DNA from: Lentibacillus sp. CBA3610
GTDB lineage: Bacteria; Bacillota; Bacilli; Bacillales; Amphibacillaceae
DNA: 64,000 nt
NCBI RefSeq assembly: GCF_013373365.1
Contig: NZ_CP035925.1
Coordinates: forward strand, 1,054,001-1,118,000
Reading direction: 5' to 3'
In this document: piece by piece, positions 18,958-27,638 of the stretch
How the letters are laid out: each line of letters opens with the position of its first letter
Numbering within the stretch: position 1 is the first letter of the stretch
The notes under the pieces: model-generated
Seen by the model: only the letters and a program-made list of their open reading frames with translations
The model's database searches: none
Told to the model about the DNA's origin: nothing
Made by a program: the position numbers and the translations under genes

Positions 18958-19126
18958 AGCCTTTCCCACTTTCCAGCATATTTTAACTTAACCCTATTCT
19001 ACCATGAAGTGGTGTTTCAAAGAACCTTTATTCGTTGTTATCGAGAAATATAGTTTATAAAATATGAATAAAGGGTATATAATAAAACTCTTCTAAGCTA
19101 AGAATGTTTGTTAAAAGGAGAAGCGT

Positions 19127-20194
19127 ATGATTGAATTCAAGGATGTCAAAAAAGTATATCCCGATGGTACAACGGCACTTAACGATTTTTCATTAAAAAT
19201 AAATGAGGGGGAATTTGTGACATTAATCGGACCGAGCGGCTGTGGCAAGACAACGACTATGAAGATGATTAACCGGCTGATTGAACCGACATCAGGCACG
19301 ATTTACATAAACAATACGAACATTAATGATTATAATATTCATGAGCTGCGATGGAATATTGGATACGTTCTCCAGCAAATCGCCTTGTTTCCGCATATGA
19401 CGATTGAGGAAAATATTGCCGTCGTACCGGAAATGAAAAAATGGAGGCAAAAAGAAATCAGGAAAAGAAGTAAGAAATTGTTGGATATGGTAGGGCTTGA
19501 TCCATCAACTTACAAAGATCGGAGGCCAAGTGAGCTCTCAGGCGGTGAACAGCAGCGGATTGGGGTCATCCGTGCATTGGCGGCCGATCCGGATATTTTG
19601 ATTATGGACGAACCATTCAGTGCTCTTGATCCGATCAGTCGTGAACAACTACAACGTGATATCAGGCAGTTGCAGGAGGAAATCAGGAAAACAATTGTTT
19701 TTGTTACACATGATATAGACGAGGCGCTGGCACTTGGCGATAAAGTTTGTCTCATGAAAGAGGGGCAAATCATTCAGGTAGATACGCCACAGCAATTAGT
19801 TTTGAATCCGGAAACCCAATTTGTAAAAGAATTTATCGGAGAACGTAAATCGCCGTGGCAAACTGCTGTTGATATCATAGCGGACCAAACAGAGGCCAAT
19901 ATCATAACGAAAGCGGCATATGAAGAAGGCAACTACCCGAATCAAGGGGTATTTATCATTAAAGATCAGAAAAACGATTATGCAGGAGCGGTGGCAGACG
20001 GCCGGCCAACAGACGATTTTGCAGTACTAGAAAATAATCTGCCATTATATAAAGCAACAGAAATGTTACAGGAAAGTAACCAGCAAGTATATCCGGTTCT
20101 TAAAAATAATCAGCTGATCGGGACACTGACATACAAAGATATTGTCTCATACTTGAAGCATGAAACAGCTGTGAAAGACGGGGTGATCCGGTGA
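19127..20194 (+). CDS. ABC transporter ATP-binding subunit, osmoprotectant (OpuFA/OpuCA) type with CBS domains
   Basis: 355 residues after AAAGGAGAAGCGT. Walker A GPSGCGKTT, signature LSGGEQQRIGVIRALA, Walker B ILIMDEPFSALD and H-loop VTHDIDEA are intact. Residues ~250-350 form a tandem CBS-type region (QVYPVLKNNQLIGTLTYKDI), used in OpuA/OpuC systems to sense ionic strength or c-di-AMP. It overlaps the next gene by a base (GTGATG). With its partner it forms an importer for glycine betaine, carnitine, choline or a similar quaternary amine; ergothioneine (EgtU) is an alternative ligand for this architecture. Confidence 0.9.
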   Translation: MIEFKDVKKVYPDGTTALNDFSLKINEGEFVTLIGPSGCGKTTTMKMINRLIEPTSGTIYINNTNINDYNIHELRWNIGYVLQQIALFPHMTIEENIAVVPEMKKWRQKEIRKRSKKLLDMVGLDPSTYKDRRPSELSGGEQQRIGVIRALAADPDILIMDEPFSALDPISREQLQRDIRQLQEEIRKTIVFVTHDIDEALALGDKVCLMKEGQIIQVDTPQQLVLNPETQFVKEFIGERKSPWQTAVDIIADQTEANIITKAAYEEGNYPNQGVFIIKDQKNDYAGAVADGRPTDDFAVLENNLPLYKATEMLQESNQQVYPVLKNNQLIGTLTYKDIVSYLKHETAVKDGVIR

Positions 20195-21717
20195 TGGACG
20201 CGTTCATTTCCGTTTTTCAAAACAGGCAGGACATGTTATTGGAAACAATTTGGGAGCATTTACAGGTTTCATTGATTTCATTAATTATTGCGGTAATAAT
20301 TGCAGTACCACTTGGGCTTATACTTACCAGATATCAGCGGATAGCCGAGCCCATTATCGGTCTCTCAGCTATTCTGCAAACAATCCCCAGTCTGGCTGTT
20401 TTGGCCTTTTTGATTCCATTCTTTGGTATAGGTACGACACCTGCTATTATTGCATTAACCGTATATGGCTTGTTACCCATATTACGAAACACCTATACCG
20501 GGATTAATGAGGTGGAGCCGGCATTAAAAGAAGCAGCAACCGGAATGGGGATGAACTCCTTCAAACGATTGACCAAAGTAGAGCTCCCCATTGCCATGCC
20601 TGTTATTATGGCCGGCATTCGGACATCCATGGTTTTAATCATCGGAACCACCACAATTGCTGCGTTAATTGGTGCGGGTGGTTTAGGTGAACTTATCCTG
20701 CTGGGTATTGATCGTGGAGCCGATTTGAATCTTATCCTGCTTGGTGCTATACCGGCTGCTCTGCTTGCTATATTACTGGATTTCATTTTGCGTGGGTTTG
20801 AACGTGTTTCCAGACGGGCAGGGTTTAAATCATTTACGGCAATGCTCGTGATAGCTGTTTTAATTGTTGTTTCACCATTTTTCTTTTCACCGGCAAAACA
20901 GGCAGATCTTACAATTGGCGGCAAGCTCGGTGCTGAACCGGCTATTTTAATCAATATGTACAAACATCTGATTGAGGAAGAAACTGATTTAACGGTTGAA
21001 CTTGAACCGGGGCTGGGAAAAACTGCCTTTGTGTTTGATGCTTTAAAGAATGGCAGTATTGATATTTTTCCTGAATTCACGGGAACAGCTATTGTCACAC
21101 ATTTGGAGGAGGAAACGGACAGTAATGAGGCAAGTGCTGTCTATGAGCAAGCCAGGCAAGGTATGGAAGAACAATATGATATGATTATGCTGGATCCGAT
21201 GGCATACAATAATACATATGCTGTTGTCACAACACAAGAACTGGCAGAAGAGCACAATTTGGAAGCCATCGGTGATTTAAACCGGGTAGAAGATGAGATT
21301 ACCGCCGGATTCACACTGGAATTTAATGACCGGTATGATGGTTATGTCGGTATGCAGGATGTCTATGATCTTAATATTGCCGATGTCCAAACGATGGAAC
21401 CTGGAATTCGCCAGGAGGCATTAGCGAATGGTGAAGTCGATGTGATTGACGCTTATGCAACAGACAGCTATATGGTTGATATGGCCTTGACTATATTAGA
21501 TGATCCCGAAAACCTATTCCCGCCTTATCAGGGCGCCCCATTAATGCGGGAGGATACATTGGACGATCATCCTGAGCTCGCTGACATATTAAATCAGCTT
21601 GGAGGCAAAATAACCGATGAAGAAATGCGCCAGTTGAATTATGAAGTCGATTACGAAGACAGAGATCCGGCAAATGTTGCTCGTGAATACCTGGTGGAAG
21701 AAGGACTTATCGAATAA
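20194..21717 (+). CDS. ABC permease fused to substrate-binding domain (OpuFB/EgtUBC architecture)
   Basis: About 507 residues. The N-terminal half (to ~residue 235) is a permease with about six to seven spans and the EAA-type loop EAATGMGMNSFKRLTKVELP. After a membrane span at ~residues 215-230 the rest is an OpuCC-like binding domain (LTIGGKLGAEPAILINMYKHL, IFPEFTGTA, YATDSY) tethered outside the cell. This domain contains no tryptophan, so any quaternary-amine cage must be built from tyrosines and phenylalanines as in OpuCC. The gene pair sits between plsY and yneT, where B. subtilis has no transporter. Confidence 0.88.
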   Translation: MDAFISVFQNRQDMLLETIWEHLQVSLISLIIAVIIAVPLGLILTRYQRIAEPIIGLSAILQTIPSLAVLAFLIPFFGIGTTPAIIALTVYGLLPILRNTYTGINEVEPALKEAATGMGMNSFKRLTKVELPIAMPVIMAGIRTSMVLIIGTTTIAALIGAGGLGELILLGIDRGADLNLILLGAIPAALLAILLDFILRGFERVSRRAGFKSFTAMLVIAVLIVVSPFFFSPAKQADLTIGGKLGAEPAILINMYKHLIEEETDLTVELEPGLGKTAFVFDALKNGSIDIFPEFTGTAIVTHLEEETDSNEASAVYEQARQGMEEQYDMIMLDPMAYNNTYAVVTTQELAEEHNLEAIGDLNRVEDEITAGFTLEFNDRYDGYVGMQDVYDLNIADVQTMEPGIRQEALANGEVDVIDAYATDSYMVDMALTILDDPENLFPPYQGAPLMREDTLDDHPELADILNQLGGKITDEEMRQLNYEVDYEDRDPANVAREYLVEEGLIE

Positions 21718-21736
21718 CTGAGGGAGGGTATTAAGC

Positions 21737-22153
21737 ATGTCATGGGTAAATCCGTCAAATGAAACTGTAAAAGAGATTTTGGAATCAGCTGAAACGATTG
21801 CAGTGGTTGGCTTGTCAGATAATCCTGAGCGCACGTCATACCAAATTTCAAAAATCATGCAGGATCAGGGGTATACCATTATTCCGGTAAACCCTAAAGT
21901 TGATGAAGTGCTGGGAGAGAAAGCGTATGATTCCTTGACAGAGGTGGATGGAAATATTGATATCATCAATGTTTTCCGACGTTCCGAATTTTTGCCTGAT
22001 ATTGCAAAAGAAGCGGCACAAACGGATTGTCGCATATTTTGGGCACAGCAGGGACTTATCAGTCAAGAAGCCTATGATTATTTACAGGAACGTGAATTTA
22101 CTGTCATCATGGATATGTGTATCAAGGTTGCTCACTCTGTCCTTGTCAAGTAA
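21737..22153 (+). CDS. yneT: YneT, CoA-binding domain protein
   Basis: 138 residues after GAGGGAGGG. Rossmann-type CoA-binding fold: IAVVGLSDNPERTSYQISKIMQDQGYTIIPVNPK is the family nucleotide-binding start, and the conserved C-terminal MDMCIKVAH has the family cysteine. Same place upstream of parE as in B. subtilis. Function unknown; related proteins bind CoA. Confidence 0.93.
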   Translation: MSWVNPSNETVKEILESAETIAVVGLSDNPERTSYQISKIMQDQGYTIIPVNPKVDEVLGEKAYDSLTEVDGNIDIINVFRRSEFLPDIAKEAAQTDCRIFWAQQGLISQEAYDYLQEREFTVIMDMCIKVAHSVLVK

Positions 22154-22168
22154 ACAGGAAAATTGCTT

Positions 22169-22198
22169 GAATGGCCTTCTCAGGTCATTCTTTTTTTG
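22169..22198 (+). terminator. yneT terminator
   Basis: GAATGGCCT pairs with AGGTCATTC (one G-T wobble), loop TCTC, followed by seven T residues. Confidence 0.85.
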
Positions 22199-22280
22199 TA
22201 CTCACGAAAAATTATAGTATACTAATAACCGTGTATGACGATGATATCAGCTTTATACGATATAAGAATAAAATATGCAT

Positions 22281-22309
22281 TTTACATTTACAAACAATTG
22301 TTCTATTAT
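22281..22309 (+). promoter_or_regulatory. parEC promoter with LexA-like box
   Basis: TTTACA (22281-22286), 17-bp spacer and TATTAT (22304-22309) fit sigma-A. The spacer and -10 carry CAAACAATTGTTCT (22291-22304), a LexA-type box with the same AAAC-N4-GTTC variant as the lexA-proximal box. LexA control of parEC has been reported in B. subtilis. Confidence 0.6.
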
Positions 22310-22365
22310 TGAAATTATCATGGGAGAACGTGTATGCTAGTTAAGAAAGAGAGGAGTCGGGCTGC

Positions 22366-24321
22366 ATGGTTAAAGAGTCTTTACAATATACAGATGATTC
22401 GATTCAAGTACTGGAAGGTCTTGATGCCATAAGAAAGAGACCAGGTATGTACATTGGCAGTACTGATCAGCGCGGGCTTCATCACTTGGTTTTTGAGATT
22501 GTCGATAATGCTGTTGATGAATCTTTAGCCGGGTATGGGTCAGTGATTAAGGTAACAATACACCAGGATAACAGTATATCCGTCGAAGATACGGGGAGAG
22601 GGATTCCCACTGGTGTTCATTCCAGTGGAAAGTCCACAACTGAAGTCATTTTCACAGTGCTGCATGCGGGCGGAAAGTTCGGACAAGGCGGCTATAAAAC
22701 AAGTGGCGGGCTGCATGGTGTTGGCGCCTCTGTCGTCAACGCCCTGTCTGAATGGCTGGAAGTAACCATTTTCCGTGATGGGCATAAATATTATCAGCGA
22801 TTTGAAAATGGGGGTAAACCTGCCAGTTCACTGGAAAAAATGGGTAAAACAAATAAAAAAGGAACGATTATTCATTTTAAACCGGATCCTGCTATTTTTT
22901 CGACGACTGTCTATAATTTTGAGACGTTATCCGAACGATTACGAGAAGCGGCTTTTTTGCTGAAAGGGTTAAAAATAGAGTTAGATGATAAGCGGGAACA
23001 GTTAAAAGAGGTGTACCAATTTCCCGATGGACTGGAATCATTTGTAACGTATTTGAACGAAGAAAAAGATACGTTGCATCCTGTCGTTTCGTTTGAAGGG
23101 CAGCAGCAGGAAATTGAAGTTGATTTTGCATTTCAGTTTAATGACGGGTTCGCTGAAAATATCCTGTCTTTTGTGAATCATGTCCGGACAAAGGATGGTG
23201 GGACACATGAATCAGGTGCCCGTACAGCCATCACCCGCGTTTTTAATGATTATGCAAGAAAAAATACATATCTCAAAGAAAAAGAAAAAAATCTGGAAGG
23301 TTCAGATATACGGGAAGGTTTTACAGGAATCGTATCCGTTCGTATCCCCGAAGAAATGCTGCAGTTTGAAGGACAAACAAAAGACAAACTTGGAACGCCG
23401 GAAGCACGATCCATAGTCGATGCCATCGTATCTGAAAAGCTTTCTTACTTCCTGGAAGAGAATCCGGAGTCCGCTGGAGCGCTGATTCGTAAAGCAATCA
23501 AGGCGAAAGAAGCCCGTGAAGCTGCACGAAAAGCAAGAGAAGAATCCAGATCAGGTAAAAAGAAAAAGCGGAAGGAAACAATGTTAAGCGGCAAACTGAC
23601 ACCGGCTCAGTCCAAAAACCCGAAGAAAAATGAACTTTATCTCGTGGAGGGAGATTCTGCCGGTGGTTCTGCCAAGCAAGGACGCGATCGTAAATTTCAG
23701 GCAATTCTGCCGCTGCGAGGAAAAGTGATCAATACCGAAAAGGCTAAAATTCAGGACATTTTAAAAAACGAGGAGATCTCCACCATTATTAATACAATCG
23801 GTGCGGGTGTTGGCGGCGATTTTGATTTGAAAGATGCCCAATACGACAAGATTATCATTATGACCGATGCTGATACTGACGGTGCACATATCCAGGTGCT
23901 GCTTTTGACCTTTTTCTACAGGTATATGCGTCCGCTTGTTGAGGCAGGTATGGTTTATATTGCCTTACCGCCACTTTATAAAATAACGAAAGGTAAAGGC
24001 AAAAAAGAAAAAACCGTTTATGCGTGGAATGATGAAGAAATGAAAAAAACCATTGAAGAATTCAAAAACGGTTATATTATCCAGCGCTATAAAGGTCTTG
24101 GTGAGATGAACGCCGACCAGCTGTGGGAAACTACCATGAATCCGGAAACGCGAACATTGGTCAGAGTGACGATAGATGATCTTGCCAGGGCTGAAAGACG
24201 GGTGACAACATTAATGGGAGATAAAGTGGAGCCACGGAGAAAATGGATTGAAGGCCACGTTGAGTTCGGACTGGAAGAAGACGCTAATATATTGGAGAAT
24301 GATAAAATTCATTCGAAATAA
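22366..24321 (+). CDS. parE: DNA topoisomerase IV subunit B
   Basis: ATPase subunit of topoisomerase IV, which decatenates sister chromosomes. 651 residues. The GHKL ATPase domain carries EIVDNAVDESLAGYG and the TSGGLHGVGASVVNALS loop; the TOPRIM domain has YLVEGDSAGGSAKQGRDR and MTDADTDGAHIQ; ends with the ParE tail YKGLGEMNADQLWETTM. Short relative to GyrB insertions but normal for Firmicute ParE. Followed by parC after 48 bp. Confidence 0.98.
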   Translation: MVKESLQYTDDSIQVLEGLDAIRKRPGMYIGSTDQRGLHHLVFEIVDNAVDESLAGYGSVIKVTIHQDNSISVEDTGRGIPTGVHSSGKSTTEVIFTVLHAGGKFGQGGYKTSGGLHGVGASVVNALSEWLEVTIFRDGHKYYQRFENGGKPASSLEKMGKTNKKGTIIHFKPDPAIFSTTVYNFETLSERLREAAFLLKGLKIELDDKREQLKEVYQFPDGLESFVTYLNEEKDTLHPVVSFEGQQQEIEVDFAFQFNDGFAENILSFVNHVRTKDGGTHESGARTAITRVFNDYARKNTYLKEKEKNLEGSDIREGFTGIVSVRIPEEMLQFEGQTKDKLGTPEARSIVDAIVSEKLSYFLEENPESAGALIRKAIKAKEAREAARKAREESRSGKKKKRKETMLSGKLTPAQSKNPKKNELYLVEGDSAGGSAKQGRDRKFQAILPLRGKVINTEKAKIQDILKNEEISTIINTIGAGVGGDFDLKDAQYDKIIIMTDADTDGAHIQVLLLTFFYRYMRPLVEAGMVYIALPPLYKITKGKGKKEKTVYAWNDEEMKKTIEEFKNGYIIQRYKGLGEMNADQLWETTMNPETRTLVRVTIDDLARAERRVTTLMGDKVEPRRKWIEGHVEFGLEEDANILENDKIHSK

Positions 24322-24369
24322 TATGCAAAACACAAAAGACATTGCAGTATTGTTTTAGGGGGGATTGGT

Positions 24370-26811
24370 GTGGCACAAGCTGAAAATTTTTTGGATCTTC
24401 CACTTGAAGAAGTCTTGGGTGACCGTTTTGGAAGATACAGTAAATATATTATTCAAGAGCGGGCTCTGCCGGATGCCCGGGATGGATTGAAACCTGTTCA
24501 GCGCAGAATATTATATGCCATGAACGAGGAAAAAAATACTTACGATAAAAATTTCCGCAAAGCAGCAAAAACAGTTGGAACTGTTATTGGTAACTACCAT
24601 CCGCACGGGGATAGTTCAGTCTACGATGCGATGGTACGGCTAAGCCAGGATTGGAAAGTACGCAACAGCCTCGTTGAAATGCACGGAAATAACGGCAGTA
24701 TTGATGGGGATCCGCCTGCCGCTATGCGTTATACTGAAGCAAGATTGTCAAGAATCGCTTCTGAAATGCTCCGTGATATTGGGAAAGAAACAGTCGATTT
24801 CATTCCCAATTTTGATGATACGATTACTGAACCGGTTGTTCTGCCGGCTAAATACCCGAATTTGCTCGTTAATGGATCCACTGGTATTTCGGCAGGGTAT
24901 GCAACGGATATACCCCCCCACAATCTGGGAGAAGTCATTGATGCTGTTATCAAGAAGATTGATAAACCTGCCGTTACCGTTGATGAATTAATGCGGGTAA
25001 TGAAGGGTCCTGATTTTCCGACAGGCGGCATTATTCAGGGTGTCGATGGTATACGACAAGCGTATGAAACCGGAAAAGGCAAAATTGTTGTCCGCGGTAA
25101 TGCATCAATAGAAGATATGCGCGGGGACAGACAGCAAATTGTAATCGATGAAATTCCGTATGATGTCAATAAGGCGAATATGGTCAAAAAGATGGATGAA
25201 ATGCGGATTGACCGGAAAGTGGAAGGTATTGCCGAAGTGCGGGATGAAACGGATCGCACCGGTTTGCGGGTTGTCATTGAGCTCAAAAGAGGTGCCAGCA
25301 GTGAAGGTGTCCTGAATTATTTATATAAAAATACAGATTTGCAAGTGACATATAACTTTAATATGGTAGCTATTTATGATAAAACACCTAAACTTCTGTC
25401 ATTACAGCAAATACTGGATTCCTATATTGTTCATCAAAAAGAAATCATAACAAGACAAACCACATTTGATCTGAATAAAGCAAAAGACCGGTCACATATT
25501 GTTGAAGGTCTGATCAAAGCTGTTTCCATTTTAGATGAGCTGATCGCTACGATTCGGGCGTCAAAAGATAAACAGGATGCCAAGAAACGTATCATCAATC
25601 AATATGAGTTTTCAGAAAAACAGGCAGAAGCAATTGTTATGCTCCAGTTATACAGACTTACCAATACGGATGTTACCTCACTGGAGCAAGAAGCGGAAGA
25701 ATTGAAAAAAGAGATCAATAAATTGGAGAAATTGCTTTCCAGTGAGAAAAATCTATTGCAGCATATTAAAAAAGAGCTGAGACAAATCAAAAAAACGTTC
25801 GCTGACGATCGAAAAACCGACATTGAGAATGAAATTGAGGCGTTAACGTTTGATATTGAAGTGACCGTGGCAAGTGAAGACGTGGTCGTATCGGCAACGA
25901 GAGACGGGTATGTTAAACGGACAAGCATTCGTTCATATGGTGCGTCGAATGGGGAAGATTTCGGAATAAAAGATGATGATCATCTTGTTGGATTATTTGA
26001 GGTGAATACGACAGATCATATTCTGTTGTTTACAAATAAAGGCAAGTATATATATCTTCCTATCCATGAATTGCCGGATATCAGATGGAAGGATATCGGT
26101 CAGCACATCTCAAACCTTGTCTCAATTGATCGGGATGAGCGAATCATTCAAACGATCCCGGTGCGGACATTTAAGGATGGCGCGTATCTTGTCTTCTTTA
26201 CTAAAAATGGTATGGTCAAGCGGAGTGAACTTGCCTTGTATAAAGCACAGCGATACTCTAAAGCATTGATTGCCCTTAATCTGAAAGGCGATGATGAAGT
26301 AGTTGATGTGTTTCAAACAAAGGGAAACTCTGATGTGTTTATTGGTTCCAATAAAGGATTTGGCTTATGGTATCATGAATCGGAAATATCCGTTGTCGGA
26401 CAGCGTGCAGCAGGTGTGAAAGCAATCAAGCTAAAGGCGGACGAATACGTTGTGAATGGACAAGTATTTGATGAAGTATCCAATCCATCGATTGTGGTTG
26501 TAACCCAGCGCGGTGCGGCCAAACGAATGACATTAAGAGAATTTGAGAAATCCAGCCGCGCCAACCGGGGATTGATCATGCTGCGGGAGTTAAAAACAAA
26601 ACCCCATCGCCTTAAAGGGCTATATATCGCAGGTGACAATGATACAATATCGTTCAAAACAAGCAAAGATGAAAAGCATAGTATATTCCCCCTTGAATTG
26701 TCGGTCAGTGATCGTTACAGCAATGGCTCGTTTGTCGTTGACAGCGATAATCAGGGTGAGGTTATCGAAGTATGGAAAGAGCCGATTTACGAAAAACCTT
26801 TTGAGGAATAA
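24370..26811 (+). CDS. parC: DNA topoisomerase IV subunit A
   Basis: DNA-cleaving subunit, 813 residues from GTG 24370 after AGGGGGGATTG. The quinolone-resistance region HPHGDSSVYDAMVR has Ser82 and Asp86 at the sites corresponding to Ser80/Glu84 of S. aureus GrlA, without the usual resistance changes at those positions. The active-site tyrosine is in AMRYTEARLS. A coiled-coil and C-terminal beta-pinwheel repeats (RDGYVKRTSIRSYGAS, TKNGMVKRSEL) follow. Co-transcribed with parE; terminator at 26816. Confidence 0.98.
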   Translation: MAQAENFLDLPLEEVLGDRFGRYSKYIIQERALPDARDGLKPVQRRILYAMNEEKNTYDKNFRKAAKTVGTVIGNYHPHGDSSVYDAMVRLSQDWKVRNSLVEMHGNNGSIDGDPPAAMRYTEARLSRIASEMLRDIGKETVDFIPNFDDTITEPVVLPAKYPNLLVNGSTGISAGYATDIPPHNLGEVIDAVIKKIDKPAVTVDELMRVMKGPDFPTGGIIQGVDGIRQAYETGKGKIVVRGNASIEDMRGDRQQIVIDEIPYDVNKANMVKKMDEMRIDRKVEGIAEVRDETDRTGLRVVIELKRGASSEGVLNYLYKNTDLQVTYNFNMVAIYDKTPKLLSLQQILDSYIVHQKEIITRQTTFDLNKAKDRSHIVEGLIKAVSILDELIATIRASKDKQDAKKRIINQYEFSEKQAEAIVMLQLYRLTNTDVTSLEQEAEELKKEINKLEKLLSSEKNLLQHIKKELRQIKKTFADDRKTDIENEIEALTFDIEVTVASEDVVVSATRDGYVKRTSIRSYGASNGEDFGIKDDDHLVGLFEVNTTDHILLFTNKGKYIYLPIHELPDIRWKDIGQHISNLVSIDRDERIIQTIPVRTFKDGAYLVFFTKNGMVKRSELALYKAQRYSKALIALNLKGDDEVVDVFQTKGNSDVFIGSNKGFGLWYHESEISVVGQRAAGVKAIKLKADEYVVNGQVFDEVSNPSIVVVTQRGAAKRMTLREFEKSSRANRGLIMLRELKTKPHRLKGLYIAGDNDTISFKTSKDEKHSIFPLELSVSDRYSNGSFVVDSDNQGEVIEVWKEPIYEKPFEE

Positions 26812-26815
26812 CAGT

Positions 26816-26860
26816 AATAGCAGACAGTATCAGCATTGGATTACTGTCTGCTATTTCCTT
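26816..26860 (+). terminator. parC terminator
   Basis: Perfect 14-bp stem AATAGCAGACAGTA / TACTGTCTGCTATT with a 12-nt loop, then TTCCTTTT. Confidence 0.9.
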
Positions 26861-26922
26861 TTAAAAAAAGCCTATGAAAATCTCCTTTGTATTTTCTGAA
26901 AAATGTGATATAGTGTAGTTGA

Positions 26923-27591
26923 ATGAGGAAGGGAGGGTTTAGAACGGACCTACGAAAAAAAATTATAGATGAAGCATTGATTTTATTTGAAAAATACGGC
27001 TTTCACGGCGTTACAGTTAATCAGATTGTCGATGAAACGGGAACTTCCAAGGGAGGTTTCTATCATCATTTCACAAGCAAAGACGAATTACTGTTTGTCA
27101 TTCACGATGAGTTCATTACGTATGTATTAGAAAAGGCAACGATTGCAACCGAAACATTTTCTGATCCAACTGAAAAGCTGCAGGCGATCATCAAAGATTT
27201 TGTGAAGACATTCGGACTTTACAAACCCCACATTTCGGTTTTTTATCAGGAAAATATTTATTTAAAACCCGAATACGAGAATCGTATCAAGAAAAAACGG
27301 GACCAGTTTAAACACATTTTGCTGAATGCTTTGAGAGAAGGAAAAGCAGCCGGTGAATTCCGCGAAGATCTGCCAGTTGAAATAACGGCAATGGCAATAC
27401 TGGGAATGGTCAACTGGACATACAAATGGTATAAATATTCAGGTGTGAAAACCATTGACGAAATAGGGTCGATTTATGTAGATTTAATATTACGCGCAGT
27501 ATTGAAAACGGATTCATTTTCCGGGAGCTCATATCAAAATTTGCTGATTAACAGCGTCAAGGAGGATTTACAGCGGTTTTTTTATGGGTGA
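26923..27591 (+). CDS. TetR-family transcriptional regulator of the acyl-CoA / carboxylase cluster
   Basis: 222 residues. The TetR helix-turn-helix (IIDEALILFEKYGFHGVTVNQIVDETGTSKGGFYHHFTSKDELL) is followed by a ligand domain similar to fatty-acid-responsive FadR-type repressors. The start is unusual: the only canonical in-frame start is ATG 26923, but the strong site GGGAGGG (26931-26937) lies after it. A possible promoter TTGTAT-16-TATAGT would begin transcription near the ATG. It overlaps the leader of the next gene and probably represses the downstream operon via the palindrome at 27595. Confidence 0.85.
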   Translation: MRKGGFRTDLRKKIIDEALILFEKYGFHGVTVNQIVDETGTSKGGFYHHFTSKDELLFVIHDEFITYVLEKATIATETFSDPTEKLQAIIKDFVKTFGLYKPHISVFYQENIYLKPEYENRIKKKRDQFKHILLNALREGKAAGEFREDLPVEITAMAILGMVNWTYKWYKYSGVKTIDEIGSIYVDLILRAVLKTDSFSGSSYQNLLINSVKEDLQRFFYG

Positions 27592-27594
27592 TAC

Positions 27595-27612
27595 AGACCA
27601 ACCAGTCGGTCT
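27595..27612. promoter_or_regulatory. Candidate TetR-type operator
   Basis: AGACCAACCAGTCGGTCT is an imperfect palindrome with arms AGACC/GGTCT, just after the regulator stop and 27 bp before the dehydrogenase start. Palindromes with GACC...GGTC arms are common operators of TetR-family catabolic repressors. No second copy was found near 26900 or 28850. Confidence 0.45.
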
Positions 27613-27638
27613 TTAATGATTATACGAGGGGGTTTGAC

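Noticed and set aside
20493-21098. 201-codon open frame opposite the permease gene
   Set aside because: Shadow of a conserved ABC permease; no start signal or family.
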